The notes below the pieces were generated by a model. It made no database searches, was not told the DNA's origin, and worked only from the letters and a program-made list of their open reading frames with translations. Both the position numbers and the translations under genes were made by a program. This document shows positions 1 to 7,455 of a DNA stretch of 64,000 nt, piece by piece; positions within the stretch are counted from its first letter, which is position 1, and each line of letters starts with the position of its first letter. The DNA is from DAHUYF01 sp963838385 (GTDB lineage Bacteria > Pseudomonadota > Alphaproteobacteria > ATCC43930 > CGMCC-115725): positions 248,001 to 312,000 of the forward strand of contig CAWIRE010000009.1 in the NCBI GenBank assembly GCA_963838385.1. The letters run 5' to 3'.

Positions 1-613
1 GGGATGACCATGCCCTTGTAGATGATGGTGCGCGCCGAGAGGCTGGCGATGTAGAAGGCGCTCTGCTCCGGCAGCCGGCGGGCGCGGATGCTGAGATGCG
101 TCTGCTTGCGGATGACGAAGAGCTTGCGCTCGAAGTCGTCGAGCTCCGCGCAATTGGCGCCGCGGGCGATGAAGACCTGGCGGATCACCGGCTCGACCGG
201 CTTGATGCTGTCGCCGAGGACCGAGCTGTCCACGGGCACGTCGCGCCAGCCGAGCACGCGCTGGCCCTCGGCCTCTATGTAGTATTCGAGCGTCTCCTGG
301 CAGGCCTGGCGGGTGGCGGGGTTGCGCGGCAGGAACATCATGCCGACCCCGTACTGGCCGGGCTTGGGGAGCGCGAAGCCCAGCCGCTTGGCCTCGGCGC
401 GGAAGAGCTTGTCGGGAAGCTGGATGAGGAGGCCGGCGCCGTCGCCGGCGAGCGGGTCGGCCGCCACCGCGCCGCGATGGGCGAGGTTGAGCAGGATGCG
501 GATGCCGTCGGCGACGATGGCGTGGCTCTTGCGGTTCTTGATATGGGCAATGAAGCCGACGCCGCACGCATCATGCTCGTTGCGCGGATCGTAGAGGCCT
601 TGCCTCGTCGGCA
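1..613 (-). CDS. gltB: Glutamate synthase large subunit, N-terminal part (partial)
   Basis: GltB makes glutamate from glutamine and 2-oxoglutarate; this N-terminal class II amidotransferase domain releases ammonia from glutamine. The frame is open from an ATG at 613 down to base 1, giving about 204 residues, and the gene runs off the left edge. The start reads MPTRQGLYDPRNEHDACGVG, so a short propeptide would be removed to expose Cys17 as N-terminal nucleophile. The segments AHRGAVAADPLAGDGAG and VPVDSSVLGDSIKP are typical of GltB. The FMN and 3Fe-4S domains lie outside the window. The identification is firm; only the truncation by the window edge limits it. Confidence 0.93.
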
Positions 614-845
614 TCACCCTATCCACCCTTCACCCCCCTCGGCCACGCGACATAGGCGGCGCACAAACGCGACAACCGCCCGTCAGCGCCCGACGGGCGA
701 ACCCGTCATGCCTGCGCCGTGGCGGACCTTATTCTCCCTGAAGCGATCGCCCGGCGGGCAGCGCCCGCGGCCTCACGCTTCCTCCTGCTGCGAGCATCGC
801 GGCACGCTCCGGCCGAGTCGAAGAGCGCGAGGCCCGGCGGCAGGG

Positions 846-1634
846 TTAGCGCCGGCTCCGGGCGAAGGGGTGCGTGCTCGATAATCCGCCATCCACGGCA
901 ATGGCTTGGCCGTTGACATAGGAGGCCTCGTCGCTCGCCAGGAAGAGGGCCATGGCGGCGATTTCCGCGGGTTCGCCCGCCCGCTGCAGCGGGTTGAGCT
1001 GGCCGATCTTGTCGGCGGTGCCGTGCTCCTTGGCGCGCTCGAAGATCGGCCGGGTCATGCCGGTCTCGATCAGGCCCGGGCAGATGGCATTGACCCGGAC
1101 GCCGGTGCCGGTGAGCGAATTGGCGCTGGTCTGGACCAGGCTGATGACCCCGGCCTTGCTGGCGCTGTAGGGGTTGCCGCCGGCATTGGCGCGCAACCCC
1201 GCCACCGAGGCGGTGCAGATGATCGAGCCCTTGCCCTGCTTCATCATGATCGGGGCGCCGTGGCGGATGGCGAGGAACGGGCCGATCAGATTGACCCGCA
1301 GGATCTCGCGCCACAGTTCCACCGACTGCTCGAAGAGCGGCACCAGCCCGCCGCTGACGCCGGCATTGGCGAAGATCACGTCGATGCCGCCGAGCTCCTT
1401 GACCGCCTTCTGGATGAAGCCCTGCACGTCGGCCTCGGCGCCGGCATCGGCGGCGACCGCGGTGGCGCGGCCGCCCGCCGCCTTGATCTCGGCCGCGGTC
1501 TCCTCGATCGCCGGCGGCACCTTGTCGACCACCAGCAGCGCCGCGCCCTCGGCGGCAAAGAGCTTGGCGCTGGCGCGGCCGATGCCGCTGCCCGCCCCGG
1601 TGATGATCGCGCGCTTACCCTCCAACCGACCCAT
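846..1634 (-). CDS. SDR family NAD(P)-dependent oxidoreductase
   Basis: A 262-residue classical short-chain dehydrogenase. Visible are the Rossmann motif TGAGSGIG (12-19), Asp37 after the second strand (suggesting NAD rather than NADP preference), NAG at 90-92, and the catalytic Ser143, Tyr156 and Lys160 (YSASK). The C-terminal VNGQAIAVDGG motif is usual for the family. The ATG at 1634 was preferred over earlier in-frame starts because AGGAGGGG lies just upstream and the protein then begins like its relatives. The gene is divergent from arfB. The substrate cannot be told from sequence; generic 3-oxoacyl-ACP reductase-like or polyol dehydrogenase names would be guesses. Confidence 0.88.
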   Translation of the reverse strand: MGRLEGKRAIITGAGSGIGRASAKLFAAEGAALLVVDKVPPAIEETAAEIKAAGGRATAVAADAGAEADVQGFIQKAVKELGGIDVIFANAGVSGGLVPLFEQSVELWREILRVNLIGPFLAIRHGAPIMMKQGKGSIICTASVAGLRANAGGNPYSASKAGVISLVQTSANSLTGTGVRVNAICPGLIETGMTRPIFERAKEHGTADKIGQLNPLQRAGEPAEIAAMALFLASDEASYVNGQAIAVDGGLSSTHPFARSRR

Positions 1635-1776
1635 TCGCCCCTCCTTGCTCGTGGGAGAGAGGGTGCGCAGGCCGGCGGCAGAAAGCAATCGGTTCCAACA
1701 CGGCTGGGCAGGACGCTCCCCCCTTTTGCCGTCATGCCCGGGCCCTCCCTTCGCTCCCTCTGCTATGATCGCGGCC

Positions 1777-2199
1777 ATGATCCCGGTGACGCCGCACATC
1801 GCCCTCGACGAGCGCGAGATCGAGGAGCACTACATCCGCGCCGGCGGCCCCGGCGGCCAGAACGTCAACAAGGTCGCCACCGCCGTGCAGCTGCGTTTCG
1901 ACGTTGAGCACTCTCCGTCGCTGCCGGAGCCGGTGCGGCGGCGACTGAAGACGCTGGCCGGGCGCCGGCTTACCAAGGATGGCGTGCTGGTTCTGATCGC
2001 CGCGCGGCACCGGACCCAGGAGCGCAACCGCGCCGATGCGCTGGAGCGGCTGCTGGAGCTGATCCGCGCGGCGGCGATCGTGCCGAAGCATCGTCGGCCG
2101 ACGCGGCCGACCAAGGGCTCGCGCGAGCGACGCCTGGCCACCAAGGCGGTGCGGGCGCGCACCAAGCGGCTGCGCCAGGGGCGGCCGGAGAGCGACTGA
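1777..2199 (+). CDS. arfB: Alternative ribosome-rescue factor / peptidyl-tRNA hydrolase ArfB
   Basis: A 140-residue member of the class I release-factor-like family that frees ribosomes stalled without a stop codon. The catalytic GGQ motif is at residues 26-28 within RAGGPGGQNVNK, with no codon-recognition domain before it. The C-terminus is strongly basic (RLATKAVRARTKRLRQGR), the tail that in ArfB enters the empty mRNA channel. Length fits ArfB/YaeJ rather than RF1 or RF2. An ATG at 1765 is also in frame; 1777 gives the usual N-terminus. No strong ribosome binding site is seen for either. Confidence 0.9.
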   Translation: MIPVTPHIALDEREIEEHYIRAGGPGGQNVNKVATAVQLRFDVEHSPSLPEPVRRRLKTLAGRRLTKDGVLVLIAARHRTQERNRADALERLLELIRAAAIVPKHRRPTRPTKGSRERRLATKAVRARTKRLRQGRPESD

Positions 2200-2268
2200 A
2201 GCGGCGCGATTGCGGCGGCCGGCGAGGCGGTGTAGGAGACGCGTCCCGTCCGGAATCAGAGGTGCTCC

Positions 2269-2784
2269 ATGGAGATGCCGTTCGCCACGCGCCGCGAGCT
2301 GCTGCTCGCGCCGCTGCTCGTCGCCTTGCCGGAGGTGCTCGCCGCCGGCACCGCCGCCGCGGCGCCCGATCCCAGCATGACCATCGTCAGATTGCCCGCG
2401 CAGCTCACCTGGTCGTCGCAGCCGGGCTTTCCCGCCAACAGCGTCGAGATGGCGCCGCTCTGGAGCAAGACCTCGGAGCGCGGCCTCTATTACGTCCTCG
2501 TCAAATGGCATCCGGGCTTCATGAGCGCGCCCCATTGGTATGAGGAGGACCGCTATTGCGTCGTGGTCTCCGGCACCTGGTGGGTGACCAGCGGCGCCAA
2601 ATTCGATCCGGAGAGCACCGTGCCGGTGCCGGCCGGCGGCTTCGTCCGCCGCGTCGCGCGGACGCCGCACTATGATGGCGTGAAGAAGGGCGGCAAGGAG
2701 CCGGCGGTTATTGCCATCTGCGGCATGGGGCCGATCACCTTCCACAATGCCGAGCCGGGAACCAAGGGCTGGCGGGAACTCTAG
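2269..2784 (+). CDS. Exported cupin-domain protein of unknown function
   Basis: A 171-residue protein with a signal peptide (about residues 1-31: two arginines near position 8, a Leu/Ala-rich core, then AAGTAAAA). The mature part looks like a small cupin barrel: SAPHWYEEDRYCVVVSGTWW carries His and Glu residues typical of the first cupin metal-binding motif. Such proteins are usually periplasmic and bind a metal, but no reaction can be assigned. The TAG stop is also the first three bases of the palindromic repeat that follows. Confidence 0.75.
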   Translation: MEMPFATRRELLLAPLLVALPEVLAAGTAAAAPDPSMTIVRLPAQLTWSSQPGFPANSVEMAPLWSKTSERGLYYVLVKWHPGFMSAPHWYEEDRYCVVVSGTWWVTSGAKFDPESTVPVPAGGFVRRVARTPHYDGVKKGGKEPAVIAICGMGPITFHNAEPGTKGWREL

Positions 2785-2945
2785 CGCGACGCGCAGCGTC
2801 GTCGCTGGCGGGCGACAGCGGTTGCTCTTGCAACCGCGAGAGCCCGCGCGGCCGCTGGCGATTCTCCTGGCACGGTGCGGCTTCCGCGGTTGCTGCGCAA
2901 CCGCTGACGCCGCCAAGGACGAACGCGCTTCGCGCGTTCGCCTTA
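2782..2945. repeat. Stop-codon-associated palindromic repeat, element 1 (A + inverted B)
   Basis: Fills the gap between the convergent cupin and glycosyltransferase genes. Module A starts at the cupin TAG and contains a hairpin of GACGCGC...GCGTCGTC, then an outer GCGGGC...GCCCGC stem enclosing GCGGTTGC-TCTT-GCAACCGC. Module B is inverted: CGCGGTTGC-TGC-GCAACCGC, TGACGCCGCC, then GAACGCGC...GCGCGTTCGCC up to the opposite gene's stop. The same layout recurs at 11461, 24556 and 44820. It would fold strongly in RNA from either strand and may act as a bidirectional terminator or 3'-end protector. Confidence 0.85.
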
Positions 2946-3947
2946 GGCGTCCAGCGGCCAGAGATTCTCGACGAACTGGTCGGCCGAAGCGGTCCAGGTA
3001 TAGCGCAGCGCATGCGCGCGGCAGTGCTCGCGCGGGATGTCGAGCGCCGCGAGCGCGGCGCGGCCGAGATCCTCGCCGAGCACGCCGGCGCCGCTGTTGC
3101 CGATGACGTCGAGCGGTCCCGGGACCGGATATGCCGCGACCGGCAGGCCCGAGGCGAGCGCTTCCAGCAGCACCAGGCCGAAGGTGTCGGTGCGGCTGGG
3201 AAAGACGAAGACGTCCGACGAGGCATAGAGGCGCGCCAGCTCCCGGCCTTCGCGCTTGCCGAGGAAATGCGCCTCCGGGTGGCGCCGGCGCAGCGTCTCG
3301 AGCAGCGGGCCGTCGCCGATCACCACCTTCGAGCCCGGCAGGTCGAGCGCGAGGAAGGCCTCGAAATTCTTCTCCACCGCCACCCGCCCGACGGTGAGGA
3401 AGATCGGCCGCTTCAGCCCGTCGAGCTCGCCGCGCAGCGCCGGATCGTAGATCTCGGCATCGACGCCGCGGCTCCAGCGCCGGAGATTGCCGAAGCCGCG
3501 TGCGGCGAGCTCGCTGCGCACCGTGTCGGTGGCGACCATCACGCCCTTGGACGGCGCGTGGAAGCGCCGCATCACCGCATAGCTCAGCGACAGCGGCACG
3601 CAGAAGCGCGCCGCGACGTATTCGGGAAAGCGGGTGTGGAAGGCGGTGGTGAAGCCGTAGCCGCGGCGCAGGCAATAGCGCCGCGCGGCGATGCCGAGCG
3701 GGCCCTCGGTGGTGATGTGGATGGCGTCGGGACGCGCCGCGGCCATCATCTCGGCGACGCGGCGGCCGGGATGGATCGCCAGGCGGATCTCGGGATAGGT
3801 CGGGCAGGGAAGGGTGCGGAAGAGGTCGGGGGTGATGCGCACCACCTCGTGGCCGCGCTTGCCCAGCTCGCGCAGCAGCATGGTCAGCGTGCGGACGACG
3901 CCGTTGATCTGCGGCGCCCAGGCGTCACTGACGAGGGCAATCCTCAC
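2943..3947 (-). CDS. Glycosyltransferase family 4, Agt-like (glycolipid synthesis)
   Basis: A 334-residue GT-B fold glycosyltransferase. The N-terminal domain starts RIALVSDAWAPQINGVVRT, including the GVVRT loop, and the C-terminal nucleotide-sugar domain has the E-x7-E region PSRTDTFGLVLLEALASG. The GTG start at 3947 overlaps the phosphoesterase TGA as GTGA, implying translational coupling. Alphaproteobacterial relatives next to plcP (Agt) add sugars to the diacylglycerol that PlcP releases, replacing phospholipids in phosphate limitation. That role is inferred from the neighbour; sequence alone supports a mannosyl-, glucosyl- or glucuronosyl-transferase. Confidence 0.82.
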   Translation of the reverse strand: MRIALVSDAWAPQINGVVRTLTMLLRELGKRGHEVVRITPDLFRTLPCPTYPEIRLAIHPGRRVAEMMAAARPDAIHITTEGPLGIAARRYCLRRGYGFTTAFHTRFPEYVAARFCVPLSLSYAVMRRFHAPSKGVMVATDTVRSELAARGFGNLRRWSRGVDAEIYDPALRGELDGLKRPIFLTVGRVAVEKNFEAFLALDLPGSKVVIGDGPLLETLRRRHPEAHFLGKREGRELARLYASSDVFVFPSRTDTFGLVLLEALASGLPVAAYPVPGPLDVIGNSGAGVLGEDLGRAALAALDIPREHCRAHALRYTWTASADQFVENLWPLDA

Positions 3948-4762
3948 GATTCTTCGGCGCCTACCGTCACCAGCTCGCGCTGCTTGCCGTTGCGCAAGGC
4001 GAGGGGGTCGAGCGCCCGCAGCTCGGCCCAGCGCAGGATTTCCAACCTGCCGTCGACATGCTCGACCAGCGCGGTGCAGCTTTCGACCCAGTCGCCATCG
4101 TTGCAATAGAGCACGCCGCCGATGTCGCGCATGTCCGCCTGATGGATGTGGCCGCAGACGATGCCGTCGACGCCGCGCTTCTTGGCCTCGTCGGCGATCG
4201 CGTCGGCGAAGTTGCTGACGAATTCGACCGCGTTCTTCACCCGCCCCTTGAGATAGGCGGAGAGCGACCAGTAGGGATAGCCGAAGCGCCGGCGCACCAT
4301 GTTGAAATAGTGGTTGAGCTGAAGCACGGCGGTGTAGGCCCAGTCGCCCAGCAGCGCCAGCCAGCGGGCATAGCGCACCACGCCGTCGAAGGCGTCGCCG
4401 TGCACCACCAGCAGCTTGCGGCCGTCGGCGGTGACGTGCACGACCTGATCGAGCAGCCAGACGCCGCCCAGCTGCAGCTCGGTGTAGTCGCGCAGCCACT
4501 CGTCGTGATTGCCCGGGACGTAGATGACCTTGGTGCCCTTGCGCGCCTTGCGCAGCACCTTCTGGATGACGTCGTTATGGCTTTGCGCCCAGTACCAGGA
4601 GCGCCTGAGGCGCCAGCCATCGACGATGTCGCCGACGAGGTAGAGGTATTCCGATTCGGTGTGGCGCAGGAAGTCGAGCAGGAACTCGGCCTTGCAGCCG
4701 CGTGTGCCGAGATGGATGTCCGAGATCCAGATGGTGCGGAAGTGCTGCGGCGGCGTCATCAT
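3944..4762 (-). CDS. plcP: Calcineurin-like phosphoesterase, PlcP-type phospholipase C
   Basis: A 272-residue metallophosphoesterase often labelled UDP-2,3-diacylglucosamine diphosphatase. Metal ligands are visible: SDIHLG (14-19), GDIVDGW (44-50), GNHDE (84-88), HGDAFD (121-126) and GHIH (204-207). The GTRGCKAEFLLDFLRHTESE stretch resembles the S. meliloti PlcP group, which cleaves phosphatidylcholine and related lipids to diacylglycerol when phosphate is scarce. Both ends overlap neighbours by 4 bases (ATGA upstream, GTGA downstream), placing it between a PmtA-like methyltransferase and an Agt-like glycosyltransferase. An LpxH role in lipid A synthesis is the alternative; context favours lipid remodelling. 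Confidence 0.8.
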   Translation of the reverse strand: MMTPPQHFRTIWISDIHLGTRGCKAEFLLDFLRHTESEYLYLVGDIVDGWRLRRSWYWAQSHNDVIQKVLRKARKGTKVIYVPGNHDEWLRDYTELQLGGVWLLDQVVHVTADGRKLLVVHGDAFDGVVRYARWLALLGDWAYTAVLQLNHYFNMVRRRFGYPYWSLSAYLKGRVKNAVEFVSNFADAIADEAKKRGVDGIVCGHIHQADMRDIGGVLYCNDGDWVESCTALVEHVDGRLEILRWAELRALDPLALRNGKQRELVTVGAEES

Positions 4763-5403
4763 GGCGTGGGTGCCGCGCTGCGGTGCGGCCGGCGGTAGCA
4801 CCAGATCTGCGTCGGCAGGAAATGCGCCCAGATGCGCATCACCTCCTTGCCGGCGAGGTCGAGCTCGGCCGTCGGGAGCGGCGAGGCAAGCGCGTTGGTG
4901 AGCTGCACGAAGCTGCCCTCGGGTCCCAGCCGGCGGAAGCAGGCCTCGAGCACGGCGCGCTGGCCCGCGCGCGGGAACCATTTGATCGGCAGGCTGGAGA
5001 CCACCGTCGCCAGCCGCTCGATGCCGGTGGCGGCAAGCAGCCGGTCGGTATCGCAGGCGTCGCCGCAGATGACGCGCACGCCGGGGAAGCGCCGCTCGAG
5101 ATAGCGCGCCAGATCCGGCTCGCGCTCGATGACCACGAGACGCTCGACCGGGCAGCCGGCGGCGAGGATGCCGCGGGTGACGCCGCCGGTGCCGCCGCCG
5201 AGCTCGAGCACCGCGCCGGGCTGATCGAGCCTCAGCTCCCGCGCCATGCCGCGCGCCACCTTGGCCCCGCTCGGCAGCATCGCGCCGATGCCCAGCGGAT
5301 CGCGCAGCCAGTGGCGGAAGAAGATCTCGCGGTCGCCGCGCGGCGCGCTGCGCCGCCGGCGCATCGGATGCGCGTCAAGCACCGGTGACTGCGCGTCCGG
5401 CAC
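4759..5403 (-). CDS. PmtA-like class I SAM methyltransferase (phospholipid N-methyltransferase family)
   Basis: A 214-residue Rossmann methyltransferase. The SAM motif LELGGGTGG lies near residues 66-74, preceded by FFRHWLRDPLGIGAMLPSG, which resembles the FxxxWLxxPxxxGAxxPSG start of Rhodobacter-type PmtA enzymes that methylate phosphatidylethanolamine toward phosphatidylcholine. The post-motif region VVSSLPIKWFPRAGQRAVL also fits. The end overlaps the plcP start as ATGA. The start is uncertain: the GTG at 5403 overlaps the upstream small gene by 29 bases, while an ATG at 5364 would begin 10 bases after its stop. The lipid substrate is inferred from family and operon. Confidence 0.72.
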   Translation of the reverse strand: MPDAQSPVLDAHPMRRRRSAPRGDREIFFRHWLRDPLGIGAMLPSGAKVARGMARELRLDQPGAVLELGGGTGGVTRGILAAGCPVERLVVIEREPDLARYLERRFPGVRVICGDACDTDRLLAATGIERLATVVSSLPIKWFPRAGQRAVLEACFRRLGPEGSFVQLTNALASPLPTAELDLAGKEVMRIWAHFLPTQIWCYRRPHRSAAPTP

Positions 5404-5761
5404 GGACGGTATCGCCGGCGATCACGATGTCGATCAGCCGGTCGGTGGAGCGGGTTTTCTGCATCTCCGCCAGCGCCGCGCGGAAGATCTCGCCGACCCG
5501 CGCATCGGGCACGGTCACGGTCAGCGGCTTGCCATTCGCCACGGTGCGCAGCGTCGCCGGCCCCAGGCGGTTGACGGCGAGCACGGTGAGCGCCACGGGA
5601 TCGATGGCAAGGACGGGATCGGGAAGCGGGACGGGGTTGAGGGGACGCCAGCGATGCCGGCGGAGGGAGAGGCGATTGCGCGGCCGCGTCGCGCTGATGA
5701 GCCGGGTCCAGCCCTGCTTCATCGCCGTACGGAAGCGGCGATCGGGTGCCAGAAGCTGCAT
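5375..5761 (-). CDS. Small basic protein of unknown function, first gene of the lipid operon
   Basis: A 128-residue arginine-rich protein I do not recognise. The ATG at 5761 was chosen over an upstream GTG at 5800 because GAGGAG lies 3 bases before it and because the GTG falls inside the candidate Pho box. The N-terminal third is basic; the remainder alternates short hydrophobic and polar stretches without an obvious membrane segment or known motif. It ends just before or inside the methyltransferase start and reads in the same direction, so it is likely cotranscribed. It could be a chance open frame; the strong ribosome binding site is the main support. Confidence 0.5.
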   Translation of the reverse strand: MQLLAPDRRFRTAMKQGWTRLISATRPRNRLSLRRHRWRPLNPVPLPDPVLAIDPVALTVLAVNRLGPATLRTVANGKPLTVTVPDARVGEIFRAALAEMQKTRSTDRLIDIVIAGDTVRAGRAVTGA

Positions 5762-5795
5762 GCGCTCCTCGAAGGGGTTGCGTCGCAAGCTTGCT

Positions 5796-5813
5796 ATCAC
5801 GCTTCGGTGACAG
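5796..5813 (-). promoter_or_regulatory. Candidate Pho box upstream of the pmtA-plcP-agt operon
   Basis: On the minus strand the site reads CTGTCAC-CGAA-GCGTGAT, two 7-base half sites spaced 11 bases apart as in the PhoB consensus CTGTCAT-N4-CTGTCAT. The first half matches 6 of 7 and the second 4 of 7. It ends 34 bases before the ATG at 5761. An exact single half site CTGTCAT also lies on the minus strand at 5862-5868. The match is partial, so support rests on the operon's likely phosphate-starvation role. Confidence 0.4.
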
Positions 5814-6027
5814 TTTTTTGTCGCCGGCAGGTCAGGCCCGAGACGGTTCGTTAAGGTCGCGATGACAGCGCGGAAAAGCCCGGTAAATCGCGTTTACCAT
5901 CGCCTCGCCGCCGCCCATCGAGGCGGCCGGCGCGGCTGCCGGGGCGCCATGGCGCCGACAATTTCCCGGCGATTCGACCGTCCCCGGATAAACCAGGATG
6001 ACGGGCGAGCGACGCCCGGATGGGCGA

Positions 6028-6957
6028 TCAGCGTTTGAGGCGGTAGCGGGCGCCGAGCGTCGGCGGGCCGTCGCTGTCGATCTTGCCGTGCTCGACGAGC
6101 TCGACGAGATGGGCGAGGACGGAACGGCCCGCAGCACCCTTGAGCCTGGGATCGAGACCGAGATAGACGTGATCGACGATCGAGGGGATGGTCTCGTCGC
6201 CTTGCGCCAGGCGCTCGAGGATGGCGGCAGCGCGCTCCTGCCGATGGGCGATGAAGGCCTGGACGAAGGGCTTGGGATCGGGGATCGGCGGCCCATGGGT
6301 CGGCCAGTAGATCATGTCGTCGCGCCGCATCAGCTTGGCGAGCGAGCGCATATAGGCGCCCATGTCGCCATCGGGCGGGGCAATGACGCTGGTCGACCAG
6401 CCCATGACGTGATCGCCCGAGAACAGCGCGCGCTCCTCGGCGAGCGCGAAGCAGAGATGGTTCGAGGTGTGGCCGGGCGTATGCACGGCCTCGAGCCGCC
6501 AGCCGGGACCGTCGACCACGTCGCCCTCGCGCAGCGTCACGTCCGGGACGAAGGCATGGTCGCCGCCTTCCTCGGTGACGCCGCCGACGCCGCTGCGATC
6601 CTCGGCGCGGCCGGAGCCGTGCGGCCCGAAGCCGTAGGTCGGCGCGCCCGTCGCCCGCTTGATCGCCGCCGCCGCTGGCGAATGGTCGATATGGGTGTGG
6701 GTGACCAGGATATGCGAGACGGTCTCGCCGCTGAGCGCGGCGAGCAGCGCCGCCACATGCTGGGTGAGATCGGGACCGGGATCGATGATCGCCACCTGGC
6801 CGCTGCCGACGACATAGGTCCCGGTGCCCTTGAAGGTGAAGGGGCTGGGATTTCGCGCCACCACCCGGCGGATCAGCGGGCTGACCTGCGCGGCGACGCC
6901 GTAATCGAAGGCGATCTCGCGGCGAAAGGGGATCTCGGTGGCCATGGCCGGCGCCAT
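6028..6957 (-). CDS. MBL-fold metallo-hydrolase (LACTB2-like)
   Basis: A 309-residue metallo-beta-lactamase-fold hydrolase. The metal-binding motif HTHIDH is present, followed by HTPGHTSNH and FSGDHVMGW, which supply further zinc ligands, and the C-terminal part has a short winged-helix-like stretch as in the LACTB2/RNase-related group. The family includes RNases and thioesterases; the substrate is not determinable here. The ATG at 6957 is followed by another in-frame ATG at 6945 and neither has a clear ribosome binding site. It is a single gene, with a terminator-like hairpin upstream at 7009-7040. Confidence 0.85.
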   Translation of the reverse strand: MAPAMATEIPFRREIAFDYGVAAQVSPLIRRVVARNPSPFTFKGTGTYVVGSGQVAIIDPGPDLTQHVAALLAALSGETVSHILVTHTHIDHSPAAAAIKRATGAPTYGFGPHGSGRAEDRSGVGGVTEEGGDHAFVPDVTLREGDVVDGPGWRLEAVHTPGHTSNHLCFALAEERALFSGDHVMGWSTSVIAPPDGDMGAYMRSLAKLMRRDDMIYWPTHGPPIPDPKPFVQAFIAHRQERAAAILERLAQGDETIPSIVDHVYLGLDPRLKGAAGRSVLAHLVELVEHGKIDSDGPPTLGARYRLKR

Positions 6958-7008
6958 AGCTCATCGCCGCCGTCATGCCAAGCGCGATCGCCGCCGATGT
7001 CGAGGAGG

Positions 7009-7040
7009 GAAAAATGCCCCGCCGCCGGGGACGGCGGGGC
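7009..7040 (-). terminator. Rho-independent terminator-like hairpin
   Basis: On the minus strand a 9-bp perfect stem (GCCCCGCCG / CGGCGGGGC) with a 7-base loop is followed by ATTTTTCCC. It would stop minus-strand transcription coming from the acyltransferase (ending at 7400) before the MBL hydrolase start at 6957. A leader attenuator for the hydrolase is a less likely reading. Confidence 0.65.
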
Positions 7041-7233
7041 TCAGGTTGGGAACGGAAAGCGTGGAGGCCTTCCGTGAACCCATTTGGCCATGGCCCCCGC
7101 AACCCCAGGTGTGACGCTCGTCACAGCCGAGAAAGGCCGTCCCGTTTTTTTGCTGAACCCGATCGGCTGCGGTCGGCTTGCCAGCCGCGCGGCGCGGCGG
7201 ATAGTTTGCCGGGGCAGCGCGAAGGGGCGATGA

Positions 7234-7455
7234 ATGACGGAGATGCCGGTGCGGTCGGAGGTGGCGGGCGTGGTGATGCGAGTCGCGGTGATGGCGGGCG
7301 CGCGTGTCGCGGAGGGCGACGAGATCGTCATCATCGAGGCGATGAAGATGGAGCTGCCGGTGCTGGCGCCGGCGGCGGGCATCATCGGCGCCATTCTGGT
7401 CAAAGAGGGGGACCAGGTCGCAGAAGGACAGGCGCTGGCGATGCTGGCGCGCTGA
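7234..7455 (+). CDS. Stand-alone biotin/lipoyl attachment domain protein (BCCP-like)
   Basis: A 73-residue protein that is almost only a biotinyl domain. The canonical EAMKM lies at 35-39 with Lys38 as the residue to be biotinylated, and the symmetric second half (APAAGIIGAILVKEGDQV) completes the barrel. AAGGGG precedes the ATG. The Pro/Ala-rich N-terminal linker of normal AccB is absent, and no carboxylase or carboxyltransferase gene lies nearby. Relatives of this size serve as carrier subunits of acyl-CoA or urea-type carboxylases encoded elsewhere. Its last 56 bases overlap the convergent acyltransferase gene. Confidence 0.85.
   Translation: MTEMPVRSEVAGVVMRVAVMAGARVAEGDEIVIIEAMKMELPVLAPAAGIIGAILVKEGDQVAEGQALAMLAR

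Noticed and set aside
2782..2945. Insertion-sequence ends
   Set aside because: No transposase frame lies between the inverted modules, spacers are only tens of bases, and no target-site duplication is visible.
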